This document shows positions 55,651-64,000 of a DNA stretch of 64,000 nucleotides, piece by piece. The notes beneath the pieces were generated by a model. It saw only the letters and a list, made by a program, of their open reading frames with translations, was not told the DNA's origin and did not search any database. Positions within the stretch are counted from its first letter, which is position 1, and each line of letters begins with the position of its first letter. The position numbers were made by a program, and so were the translations under genes. This stretch comes from Mesorhizobium caraganae (GTDB lineage: Bacteria; Pseudomonadota; Alphaproteobacteria; Rhizobiales; Rhizobiaceae): NCBI RefSeq assembly GCF_016836705.1, contig NZ_JAFCGY010000002.1, positions 1 to 64,000 on the forward strand, written 5' to 3'.

Positions 55651-56435
55651 CCCAGGCTCAGGACCCTATTCTCACCGCCCGCGGGCTCGTCAAACGCTAT
55701 GGCCGCGTCACCGCCTTGGACAACGCCGACTTCGACCTCTATCCGGGCGAAATCCTTGCCGTCATCGGCGACAACGGCGCCGGCAAGTCGTCGCTGATCA
55801 AGGCGATTTCCGGTGCGGTCACGCCCGACGAGGGCGAGATCCGCCTCGATGGCAAACCTATCGCTTTTAAGTCGCCGATGGAGGCTCGCGAAGCAGGCAT
55901 CGAGACCGTCTATCAGAATCTGGCGCTTTCGCCGGCGCTGTCCATCGCCGACAACATGTTCCTCGGCCGCGAAATCCGCAAACAGGGCTTCCTGGGACAA
56001 TGGATGCGCATGCTGGACCGTCCGGCAATGGAAAAGCGCGCCCGCGACAAGCTCACCGAACTGGGCCTGATGACCATCCAGAACATCAGCCAGGCGGTGG
56101 AGACGCTCTCGGGCGGTCAGCGCCAGGGCGTGGCGGTGGCACGCGCCGCCGCCTTCGGCTCGAAGATGGTGATCATGGACGAGCCGACCGCAGCCCTTGG
56201 CGTCAAGGAGAGCCGCCGCGTGCTCGAACTGATCCTCGACGTCAAGAAACGCGGTCTGCCGATCGTGCTGATCTCGCACAACATGCCGCATGTCTTCGAA
56301 GTCGCCGATCGCATCCATATCCATCGGCTGGGACGTCGCCTCTGCGTCATCGATCCCAAGCAATATACGATGTCGGATGCTGTGGCTTTCATGACGGGAG
56401 CCAAGGTTCCGCCGGAGGCGGCGCTCGCGGCCTGA
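55647..56435 (+). CDS. frcA: Fructose-type ABC transporter ATP-binding protein
   Basis: A 262-residue single-cassette ATPase: Walker A GDNGAGKSSLIKAISG, Q-loop VYQNLAL, signature ETLSGGQRQGVAVARAAAFG and Walker B MVIMDEPTAALGVKESRR. One cassette rather than the two of RbsA is characteristic of FrcA-type fructose systems. It starts in the ATGA overlap with frcC. The end IHIHRLGRRLCVIDPKQY is also typical. Confidence 0.92.
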   Translation: MTQAQDPILTARGLVKRYGRVTALDNADFDLYPGEILAVIGDNGAGKSSLIKAISGAVTPDEGEIRLDGKPIAFKSPMEAREAGIETVYQNLALSPALSIADNMFLGREIRKQGFLGQWMRMLDRPAMEKRARDKLTELGLMTIQNISQAVETLSGGQRQGVAVARAAAFGSKMVIMDEPTAALGVKESRRVLELILDVKKRGLPIVLISHNMPHVFEVADRIHIHRLGRRLCVIDPKQYTMSDAVAFMTGAKVPPEAALAA

Positions 56436-56576
56436 TCCGCTCGACGGATAAATTGCCGCAGGGGCAACCGGCGGCTTATCGATCTAAATCGATTGAATGT
56501 ATGTTGCAATGCACTAGGATGGGCTGGGACTGACAGCGAAAGCCGGTATGATCGCAGCACGATCACGAGAGGCAGT

Positions 56577-59039
56577 ATGACGCGAACAATGACAGCCAAA
56601 GCTCCTGTTCTCGAAATTCCCGATCCCAAGACGCTCGCCGACGAGGTGCTGTCGGCACTCAAATACCGGGTCGGCAAGGGCACCTCCGTCGCCACCCAAT
56701 ATGACTGGCTGACAGCCTCGATCAAGGTCGTGCGCGACCGCATCGTCGATCACTGGATGCAGGCGACGCAGGAGGCCTACGCCCAGCAGGAAAAGCGCGT
56801 CTACTATCTGTCGCTCGAATTCCTCATCGGCCGGCTGATGCGCGATGCCTTCTCCAATCTCGGCCTGATGGACAATATGCGCGAAGCGCTGAAGTCGCTG
56901 GGCGTCGACCTCGACCTCATCGCCGGGCTCGAGCCGGACGCCGCGCTCGGCAATGGCGGTCTCGGCCGGCTCGCCGCCTGCTTCATGGAAAGCATGGCCA
57001 CCGTTGACATTCCCGCCCATGGTTACGGCATTCGCTACGCCAACGGCATGTTCCGGCAGGAAATCCATGACGGCTGGCAGGTCGAACTGCCCGAGACCTG
57101 GCTCGACCACGGCAACCCCTGGGAGTTCGAACGCCGCGAGCGCGCCTTCGAGGTCGGCTTCGGCGGTTCGGTGGAATCGATCACCTCCAAGGACGGAAGG
57201 CTCGAACGCCACGTCTGGAAGCCGACCGAACATGTCCAGGCTGTCGCTTACGACACGCCGGTGGTCGGCTGGCGCGCCAACCGGGTCAACACGCTGCGGC
57301 TGTGGTCCGGCATGCCGATCGATCCGATCCTGCTCGACAAGTTCAACGCCGGTGACCACATCGGCGCGCTTGCCGAAAGCAACAAGGCCGACGCGCTGTC
57401 GCGCGTGCTCTACCCCGCAGACTCCCACAAGGCCGGCCAGGAACTCAGGCTCCGCCAGGAATACTTCTTCTCCACCGCCTCTCTGCAAGACATCGTCCAG
57501 CGCCATCTCAGCCAGTATGGCGATCTCGTGTCGCTGCCCGACAAGGCGGCGATCCATCTCAACGACACCCATCCGGCGATTGCCGTGGCGGAGCTGATGC
57601 GCCTGCTGATGGACGTCCACGGCATGGATTTCGACCAGGCCTGGGACATCACCAAGCGCACCTTCGGCTACACCAACCACACGCTGCTGCCCGAGGCGCT
57701 GGAAAGCTGGCCGGTGCCGCTGTTCGAGCGGCTTTTGCCGCGCCACATGCAGATCGTCTACGCCATCAATGCGCAGGTGCTGCTCGAAGCGCGCGCCACC
57801 AACCAGTTCTCGGGTGAGCAGATCAGCCGCATCTCACTGATCCAGGAAGCCGGCGACCGCCGCGTGCGCATGGGCAACCTCGCCTTTGTCGGCTCGCACT
57901 CGATCAACGGCGTGTCGGCGCTGCACACCGAGCTGATGAAGGAGACGGTGTTTGCCGATCTCCACAAGCTCTATCCCGATCGCATCAACAACAAGACCAA
58001 CGGCATCACGCCGCGGCGCTGGCTGATCCAGTGCAATCCAGGCCTCACCGCGCTTACCCGCGAGGCGATCGGCGACCGCTTCCTCGACAATATCGACGCC
58101 ATCAAGGGGCTCGATGCCTTTGCCGACGACGCCGCCTTCCGCGACAAGTTCGCCGCCGTCAAGCGCTCCAACAAGGTCAAGCTCGCCAATCTCGTCGCCG
58201 ACCGGCTCGGCATCAAGCTCGATCCATCGGCGCTGTTCGACATCCAGGTCAAGCGCATTCACGAATACAAGCGCCAGCTGCTCAACATCCTGGAGGCGAT
58301 CGCGCTCTACGACCAGATCCGCTCGCATCCCGAACGCGACTGGATGCCACGCGTGAAATTCTTCGGCGGCAAGGCGGCGCCGAGCTACCACAACGCCAAG
58401 CTGATCATCAAACTCGCCAACGACGTCGCCAAGGTCATCAACAGCGACCCGTCGGTGCGCGGCCTGCTGAAAGTGGTGTTCGTGCCAAACTACAATGTCA
58501 GCCTGGCCGAAGTGCTGATGCCGGCCGCGGACCTGTCCGAACAGATCTCGACCGCCGGCATGGAAGCGTCGGGCACCGGCAACATGAAGTTCGCGCTCAA
58601 CGGCGCCTTGACCATCGGCACGCTCGACGGCGCCAATGTCGAGATCAAGGAGTGCGTCGGCGACGACAACATCTTTATCTTCGGCCTGACCACGGCCGAA
58701 GTCGCCGAGCGGCGCAGCAATGGCTACAACCCGCGCGCCGTCATCGAAGGATCGCCGGAACTGGCGCAGGCTGTCGCCGCCGTCTCGTCGGGCGTGTTCT
58801 CGCCCGACCAGCCGGATCGCTACCGCGAGCTGATCGACGGTCTCTACAACACCGACTGGTTCATGGTTGCGGCCGATTTCGATGCCTATGCCGCTACCCA
58901 GCGCGATGTCGACGCCGTCTGGCGCAACAGTCCCGACTGGTACGCACGCGCAATCCGCAACGTTGCCCGCGTCGGCTGGTTCTCTTCCGATCGCACGATC
59001 CGCCAATATGCGAAAGAAATCTGGAACGTACCCGCCTGA
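56577..59039 (+). CDS. glgP: Glycogen phosphorylase
   Basis: An 820-residue PLP enzyme that releases glucose-1-phosphate from glycogen. GLGRLAACFMESMATVDIPAHGYGIRY lies in the N-terminal domain, and the PLP lysine is in EASGTGNMKFALNGALTIGTLDGANVEI. The C-terminal half has VKRIHEYKRQLLNIL. The start at ATG 56577 follows GAGAGG; an open extension to 56493 has no signal. First gene of the glycogen operon glgP-B-C-A. Confidence 0.96.
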   Translation: MTRTMTAKAPVLEIPDPKTLADEVLSALKYRVGKGTSVATQYDWLTASIKVVRDRIVDHWMQATQEAYAQQEKRVYYLSLEFLIGRLMRDAFSNLGLMDNMREALKSLGVDLDLIAGLEPDAALGNGGLGRLAACFMESMATVDIPAHGYGIRYANGMFRQEIHDGWQVELPETWLDHGNPWEFERRERAFEVGFGGSVESITSKDGRLERHVWKPTEHVQAVAYDTPVVGWRANRVNTLRLWSGMPIDPILLDKFNAGDHIGALAESNKADALSRVLYPADSHKAGQELRLRQEYFFSTASLQDIVQRHLSQYGDLVSLPDKAAIHLNDTHPAIAVAELMRLLMDVHGMDFDQAWDITKRTFGYTNHTLLPEALESWPVPLFERLLPRHMQIVYAINAQVLLEARATNQFSGEQISRISLIQEAGDRRVRMGNLAFVGSHSINGVSALHTELMKETVFADLHKLYPDRINNKTNGITPRRWLIQCNPGLTALTREAIGDRFLDNIDAIKGLDAFADDAAFRDKFAAVKRSNKVKLANLVADRLGIKLDPSALFDIQVKRIHEYKRQLLNILEAIALYDQIRSHPERDWMPRVKFFGGKAAPSYHNAKLIIKLANDVAKVINSDPSVRGLLKVVFVPNYNVSLAEVLMPAADLSEQISTAGMEASGTGNMKFALNGALTIGTLDGANVEIKECVGDDNIFIFGLTTAEVAERRSNGYNPRAVIEGSPELAQAVAAVSSGVFSPDQPDRYRELIDGLYNTDWFMVAADFDAYAATQRDVDAVWRNSPDWYARAIRNVARVGWFSSDRTIRQYAKEIWNVPA

Positions 59040-59116
59040 TATGATTGCATGAGACCACGAACAATGGGTCTTATGCACAAGAACAAGAACTGGCTCCCCG
59101 GGAGGGAAATCGGCTG

Positions 59117-61330
59117 ATGAGGAAACCGCGCGTGACCGCTGCGACAAGCGGGCCGGACGGGCTGGCACCAGCCGGCGATGTCGCGGCGATTGTTGCCGGT
59201 ACGCATGGAGATCCCTTCGCGGTTCTGGGTGTGCATGAAGCCGGCAAGGGCTTCGTCGCCCGTTGCTTCGTGCCCAATGCCGAGTTCGTCACCGCCTATA
59301 CGTTGACCGGCAAGGAGGTTGGTGAACTCTCACGCCGCGACGATGCCGGTTTCTTCGAGGGCAAGGTTTCGATCCGCAAACGCCAGCCGCTGCGCTATCA
59401 CGCCAAAAATGCCGGCGGCGACTGGTGGCTGACCGATCCCTATTCCTTCGGCCCGGTGCTCGGCCCGATGGATGACTATTACATCGCCCAAGGGTCGCAT
59501 CTCAGGCTGTTCGACAAGCTCGGCGCCCATCTCATCGACCATGAAGGCGCCTCGGGCGTGCATTTCGCCGTCTGGGCGCCCAATGCGCGGCGCGTATCGG
59601 TCGTAGGCGATTTCAACGATTGGGATGGCCGCCGGCACACGATGCGCGACCGCCGTGACACCGGCATCTGGGAGCTGTTCATTCCCGACATCGGCGCCGG
59701 ACAGCCCTACAAATACGAGATTATCGCCCCCGACGGCGTGCGCCTGCCGCTCAAGGCCGATCCGTTCGCCTTCAAATCCGAGCTGCGCCCGGCCACCGCT
59801 TCGGTGACGGCGGTGCCGCCGGCGCATGAATGGGGCGACGATGCGCATCGCAGCTACTGGCGCAAGGCCGATCCCCGGCGCGAAGCCATCTCGATCTATG
59901 AGGTCCATGCCGGTTCGTGGCAGCAGCACGACGACGGCAGCTTCCTGTCATGGGACGAACTTGCCGACCAGCTGATTCCCTATGCCGTCGAAACCGGCTT
60001 CACCCACATCGAATTCCTGCCGATCTCCGAACATCCCTATGACCCGTCATGGGGTTATCAGACAACCGGACTTTATGCCCCGTCGGCGCGCTTCGGCGAC
60101 CCCGACGGCTTTGCCCGTTTCGTCGACGGTGCGCACCGCGCCGGCGTCGGTGTCATCCTCGACTGGGTGCCGGCGCATTTCCCGGTCGACGCGCATGGCC
60201 TGGCCAATTTCGACGGCACCGCGCTCTACGAGCATGCCGATCCGCGCAAGGGTTTCCATCCCGACTGGAACACCGCGATCTACAATTTCGGCCGCCGCGA
60301 GGTGGTGTCGTTCCTGGTCAACAATGCGCTGTTCTGGGCCGAGAAATACCATGTCGACGGTTTGCGCGTCGATGCGGTCGCCTCGATGCTCTACCTCGAC
60401 TACTCGCGCAAAGCCGGCGAATGGATCCCCAACGAGAAAGGCGGCCGCGAAAACCTCGAAGCGGTCTCCTTCCTGCAAAAGATGAACAAGGAGCTCTACG
60501 GCCACCATCCCGGCGTGATGACGATCGCCGAGGAATCGACCTCATGGCCGAAAGTCTCGGCGCCGGTGCATGAAGGCGGGCTGGGCTTCGGCTTCAAGTG
60601 GAACATGGGCTTCATGCACGACACGCTGGAGTATTTCGCCAAGGAGCCGATCTTCCGCAAGCACCACCACAACGACCTAACCTTCGGCCTGACCTACGCC
60701 TTTTCAGAGAATTTCGTGCTGCCGCTCTCTCACGACGAAGTCGTGCACGGTAAAGGCACGCTGCTCGGCAAGATGGCCGGCGACGACTGGCAGAAATTTG
60801 CGACTTTGCGCGCCTTTTACGCCTTCATGTGGGGCTATCCCGGCAAGAAGCTGTTGTTCATGGGCCAGGAATTCGCCCAGCGCCGCGAATGGAGCGAGGC
60901 GCGCGCGCTCGACTGGAACCTGCTCGACTTCCGCCCGCATCGCGGCGTCTGGCAGACGGTGCGCGACCTCAACTATCTCTACCGTTCGCGCCCGGCGCTG
61001 CATGCGCGCGACTGCGAGCCGGACGGTTTTTCCTGGCTGATCGTCGACGACAAGGAAAACTCGGTCTTCGCCTGGCTGCGCAGTGCGCCGGATGGCAATC
61101 CCATCGCCGTCATTTCCAACTTCACGCCGGTGCCGCGCGACAATTATCGCGTGCCGTTGCCCAACGTCGGCAAATGGCGCGAAATCATCAACACCGACGC
61201 CTCGGACTATGGTGGTTCGGGCAAGGGCAATGGTGGCGTGGTCGAAGCCAGGGCGGAGGGAGGAGGCATATCGGCAACGATGCTTTTGCCGCCGCTGTCG
61301 ACGATCATGCTTGAACTCGTTGCGGAGTGA
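59117..61330 (+). CDS. glgB: 1,4-alpha-glucan branching enzyme
   Basis: A 737-residue GH13 enzyme that makes alpha-1,6 branches. It has an N-terminal CBM48-type part ([23 protein letters not shown]), then the barrel with [20 protein letters not shown], the nucleophile Asp in [16 protein letters not shown], the acid/base Glu in IAEESTSWP and the C-terminal beta domain. ATG 59117 follows GGGAGGG; an open upstream stretch to 59045 is not used. The order after glgP is usual for rhizobia. Confidence 0.96.
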   Translation: MRKPRVTAATSGPDGLAPAGDVAAIVAGTHGDPFAVLGVHEAGKGFVARCFVPNAEFVTAYTLTGKEVGELSRRDDAGFFEGKVSIRKRQPLRYHAKNAGGDWWLTDPYSFGPVLGPMDDYYIAQGSHLRLFDKLGAHLIDHEGASGVHFAVWAPNARRVSVVGDFNDWDGRRHTMRDRRDTGIWELFIPDIGAGQPYKYEIIAPDGVRLPLKADPFAFKSELRPATASVTAVPPAHEWGDDAHRSYWRKADPRREAISIYEVHAGSWQQHDDGSFLSWDELADQLIPYAVETGFTHIEFLPISEHPYDPSWGYQTTGLYAPSARFGDPDGFARFVDGAHRAGVGVILDWVPAHFPVDAHGLANFDGTALYEHADPRKGFHPDWNTAIYNFGRREVVSFLVNNALFWAEKYHVDGLRVDAVASMLYLDYSRKAGEWIPNEKGGRENLEAVSFLQKMNKELYGHHPGVMTIAEESTSWPKVSAPVHEGGLGFGFKWNMGFMHDTLEYFAKEPIFRKHHHNDLTFGLTYAFSENFVLPLSHDEVVHGKGTLLGKMAGDDWQKFATLRAFYAFMWGYPGKKLLFMGQEFAQRREWSEARALDWNLLDFRPHRGVWQTVRDLNYLYRSRPALHARDCEPDGFSWLIVDDKENSVFAWLRSAPDGNPIAVISNFTPVPRDNYRVPLPNVGKWREIINTDASDYGGSGKGNGGVVEARAEGGGISATMLLPPLSTIMLELVAE

Positions 61331-61366
61331 GCAGTGCTCCAGACTGGTAATTTGGGAGGGTAAAAA

Positions 61367-62632
61367 ATGGCAGACTTGAAGAGAACCCAGCCGCTGGCGC
61401 GCGATGCCATGGCCTATGTGCTGGCCGGCGGCCGCGGCAGCCGGCTCAAGGAATTGACCGACCGGCGCGCCAAGCCCGCTGTCTATTTCGGCGGCAAGAC
61501 GCGCATCATCGATTTCGCGCTTTCCAATGCGCTGAATTCCGGCATTCGCCGCCTCGGCGTCGCCACCCAATACAAGGCGCATTCGCTGATCCGCCATCTG
61601 CAGCGCGGCTGGAACTTCCTGCGGCCGGAGCGAAACGAAAGCTTCGACATCCTGCCGGCCAGCCAGCGTGTCTCGGAAACCCAGTGGTATGAGGGCACCG
61701 CCGACGCCGTCTACCAGAACATCGACATCATCGAGGCCTATGGCCCCGAATACATGGTCATCCTCGCCGGCGACCACATCTACAAGATGGACTACGAGCT
61801 GATGCTGCGCCAGCACGTCGACGCCAATGCCGACGTCACCGTCGGCTGCCTCGAAGTGCCGCGCATGGAAGCGACTGGCTTCGGCGTCATGCATGTCGAC
61901 GGCAAGGACAACATCATCGCCTTCGTCGAAAAGCCCGCCGATCCGCCCGGCATTCCCGACAAACCGGAATTCGCCCTGGCCTCGATGGGTATCTATGTTT
62001 TCAAGACCAAGTTCCTGATGGAACAGCTGCGCCGCGATGCCGCCGAGCCGGGCTCCAGCCGCGACTTCGGCAAGGACATCATCCCCTACATCGTCCAGCA
62101 CGGTAAGGCGATCGCGCATCGCTTCGCCAAATCCTGCGTGCGCTCGACCGCCGAGAATGAGGCCTACTGGCGCGATGTCGGCACCGTCGACGCCTATTGG
62201 GAAGCCAATATCGACCTGACCGACGTGACGCCGGAACTCGACCTCTACGACCGCGACTGGCCGATCTGGACCTATGCCGAATTGAAGCCGCCGGCAAAGT
62301 TCGTTCATGATGAGGAAGGCCGCCGCGGTTCGGCTGTCTCCTCGCTGGTGTCAGGCGACTGCATCGTCTCAGGCGCTTCGCTGAAGAAGAGCCTGATCTT
62401 CACCGGCGCACGCATCAACTCCTATTCGACGCTGGAAGAAGTCGTCATGCTGCCCGACGTTCATGTCGGCCGGAACGCAAAGTTGAAGCGCGTCGTCATC
62501 GACCACGGTGTAAGGATACCGGAAGGGCTGGTGGTCGGCGAAGACCCGGCTCTCGACGCCAAGCGCTTCCGCGTTTCGGAAAAAGGTATCTGCCTGGTCA
62601 CGCAGGACATGATCGACAAGCTGAAGCTATGA
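61367..62632 (+). CDS. glgC: Glucose-1-phosphate adenylyltransferase
   Basis: A 421-residue enzyme that makes ADP-glucose, the glycogen donor, and is the regulated step. [24 protein letters not shown] is the nucleotide loop, [12 protein letters not shown] and VEKPADPPG the sugar site, and the C-terminal part is a left-handed beta helix with the allosteric site. GGGAGGG precedes ATG 61367. The next gene, glgA, follows after a short repeat element. Confidence 0.96.
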   Translation: MADLKRTQPLARDAMAYVLAGGRGSRLKELTDRRAKPAVYFGGKTRIIDFALSNALNSGIRRLGVATQYKAHSLIRHLQRGWNFLRPERNESFDILPASQRVSETQWYEGTADAVYQNIDIIEAYGPEYMVILAGDHIYKMDYELMLRQHVDANADVTVGCLEVPRMEATGFGVMHVDGKDNIIAFVEKPADPPGIPDKPEFALASMGIYVFKTKFLMEQLRRDAAEPGSSRDFGKDIIPYIVQHGKAIAHRFAKSCVRSTAENEAYWRDVGTVDAYWEANIDLTDVTPELDLYDRDWPIWTYAELKPPAKFVHDEEGRRGSAVSSLVSGDCIVSGASLKKSLIFTGARINSYSTLEEVVMLPDVHVGRNAKLKRVVIDHGVRIPEGLVVGEDPALDAKRFRVSEKGICLVTQDMIDKLKL

Positions 62633-62693
62633 AGCAATTCCAGGAAAAGTGTGAAACGGTTTTCCGTCCGGAATTGCGCAAAACAAAGAGTTA
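62632..62693. repeat. Short intergenic repeat element, copy 2
   Basis: Starting at the glgC stop, AAGCAATTCC and the later GGAATTGCG bracket AGGAAAAGTGTGAAACGG, resembling the copy at 41046. It occupies nearly the whole glgC-glgA gap, so it is transcribed as part of the operon. Confidence 0.78.
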
Positions 62694-62710
62694 GACAGGA
62701 TCAGAAACGC

Positions 62711-64000
62711 ATGCAGGTTCTGTCGGTCACGCCCGAAATCTTCCCGCTGATCAAGACCGGCGGATTGGCCGACGTGACCGGCGCATTGCCGATCGCTCTG
62801 GCCGCCAAGGGCGTGACGATGCGCACGCTCATCCCCGGCTTTCCCCAGGTGATGGACGCCTTCAAGAAAAGGAAGGCCGTCTACCAGTACCCGCTGTTGC
62901 AGGGCGGCAAGGCTTCAGTCCATGCCGTGAAGATTGCCGGGCTCGACCTGTTCGTGCTCGACGCGCCGCATCTCTACGACCGCCCCGGCGGCCCCTACGG
63001 CAACGCGGCCGGCGCCGACTGGCCCGACAATTGGCGGCGTTTCGCGGCGTTGAGCCAGGTCGGCGGCGATATCGCCGGCGGCGCCATTTCCGGCTACCAG
63101 CCCGATCTCGTCCACGCCCATGACTGGCAGTCGGCGATGACGCTGGCCTATATGCGATACGGCAAGGCGGTCGGGGTGCCGTCGCTGATCACTGTGCACA
63201 ACCTTGCCTTCCAGGGCCAGTTCGGCGCCGGCATCTTCGGTGAGCTCGGCCTGCCGGCGGTGGCGATGGCGCTTGACGGCGTTGAGTATTATGGCGGCGT
63301 CGGCTTCCTCAAGGCCGGCCTGCAGGCCGCCTGGGCGATCACCACGGTGAGCCCGACCTACGCGCAGGAAATCCGCTCGCCCGAATTCGGCATGGGCCTC
63401 GACGGCCTGATCAACATGCGATCCTCGGACCTCTACGGCATCGTCAACGGCATCGACACCGACATCTGGAACCCCGAGACCGACAAGCATCTGGTGTCGG
63501 CCTATTCCGCGCAGACGCTCAAGGCTCGCCTTCCCAACCGGACGGTTGTCGAGGACCGTTTCAATCTGGAGCACGACGACAGCCCGATCGTCTGCGTCAT
63601 CAGCCGGCTGACCTGGCAAAAGGGCATGGACATACTGGCAGCGGTGGTCGACGGCGTCGTCACCACCGGCGCGCGGCTGGCGATCCTCGGCTCGGGTGAC
63701 GCCGGCCTCGAAGGCGCGCTGCTTGCCGCCGCCGCTCGCCATCGCGGCCGCGTCGGCGTTGTCGTCGGCTACGACGAGGGCTTGTCCCACACCATGCAAG
63801 GCGGCTGCGACGCCATCGTCATCCCGTCGCGCTTCGAGCCCTGCGGGCTGACCCAGCTCTACGGCCTGCGCTATGGCTGCGTGCCGGTCGTCGCCCGCAC
63901 CGGCGGCCTTGCCGACACCATCATCGACGCCAACGAAGCCGCGATCTCGGCAGGTGTAGCCACCGGTTTCCAGTTCGCGCCCAACAATGGCGGCGCCATG
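62711..64000 (+). CDS. glgA: Glycogen synthase (3' end outside window)
   Basis: The first 430 codons of an ADP-glucose-dependent glycogen synthase (GT5); the frame is still open at base 64000. [22 protein letters not shown] holds the ADP-glucose lysine in KTGGLADV, and [30 protein letters not shown] and [17 protein letters not shown] follow in normal order. The start at ATG 62711 lies 78 bases after glgC, past the repeat element. A full-length enzyme would be near 480 residues, so about 50 codons are missing. Confidence 0.96.
   Translation, partial: MQVLSVTPEIFPLIKTGGLADVTGALPIALAAKGVTMRTLIPGFPQVMDAFKKRKAVYQYPLLQGGKASVHAVKIAGLDLFVLDAPHLYDRPGGPYGNAAGADWPDNWRRFAALSQVGGDIAGGAISGYQPDLVHAHDWQSAMTLAYMRYGKAVGVPSLITVHNLAFQGQFGAGIFGELGLPAVAMALDGVEYYGGVGFLKAGLQAAWAITTVSPTYAQEIRSPEFGMGLDGLINMRSSDLYGIVNGIDTDIWNPETDKHLVSAYSAQTLKARLPNRTVVEDRFNLEHDDSPIVCVISRLTWQKGMDILAAVVDGVVTTGARLAILGSGDAGLEGALLAAAARHRGRVGVVVGYDEGLSHTMQGGCDAIVIPSRFEPCGLTQLYGLRYGCVPVVARTGGLADTIIDANEAAISAGVATGFQFAPNNGGAM

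Overview
The window looks like chromosomal DNA of a Mesorhizobium-type alphaproteobacterium (order Hyphomicrobiales). The grounds are high G+C with dense, often overlapping genes; a glgP-glgB-glgC-glgA glycogen cluster; an frc-type fructose ABC locus with a ROK regulator; a fused cysNC next to cysD; and several short palindromic intergenic repeats of the kind common in Mesorhizobium. Species assignment is inference, because no 16S gene or other decisive marker is present.

Layout. 1-9.8 kb is mostly core: the 3' end of smc, a UDP-glucuronate 4-epimerase-like gene, a run of small proteins (including a 24-residue membrane peptide on the minus strand and a His-rich secreted protein, both with candidate EcfG-type stress promoters), tRNA-Gln, a VOC protein, ppdK, a family 9 glycosyltransferase and a secreted polysaccharide deacetylase-like protein. 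9.8-13.6 kb is more plastic: an IS5-type element needing a -1 frameshift, a LysR/VOC divergent pair, a decayed end of the same kind of IS, a large intergenic palindrome, a DUF427 gene and an unusual acidic QLDD-repeat protein. 13.8-24 kb holds an acyl-CoA ligase, a DUF1499 membrane protein, a LacI-controlled polyamine-type ABC operon ending in an MTA-phosphorylase-like gene, an MBL hydrolase and bioY.

24.2-45 kb is a surface polysaccharide locus, most likely for LPS O-antigen. rmlACBD makes dTDP-L-rhamnose. A 1433-residue protein joins a sulfotransferase-like domain, a coiled coil, two GT2 modules and a GT4 module. Wzm/Wzt (Wzt with a carbohydrate-recognition tail) would export the chain. A membrane 4,6-dehydratase, a short priming sugar transferase and an SDR reductase match the set that starts the Rhizobium etli O-antigen with QuiNAc, and an O-antigen-ligase-like protein would join chain to core. 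Parts of this locus are clearly A+T-richer than the flanks. It also contains a GT32-like/pyruvyl-transferase fusion convoluted antisense with wzt, and two diverged copies of an approximately 80-bp noncoding block before wzm and before the dehydratase.

45.4-50.3 kb carries cysD-cysNC-cysQ (sulfate activation, possibly also feeding a sulfotransferase) and a sugar aminotransferase. 50.6-56.4 kb is a fructose module: ROK regulator, FucU/RbsD-like mutarotase and fructokinase on the minus strand, diverging from frcBCA across an 11-bp inverted repeat. 56.6-64 kb is the glycogen operon; glgA runs off the end of the window. Almost everything here belongs to known families. The most unusual items are the four-module transferase, the duplicated leader block and the transporter/phosphorylase operon with its perfect 18-bp operator.
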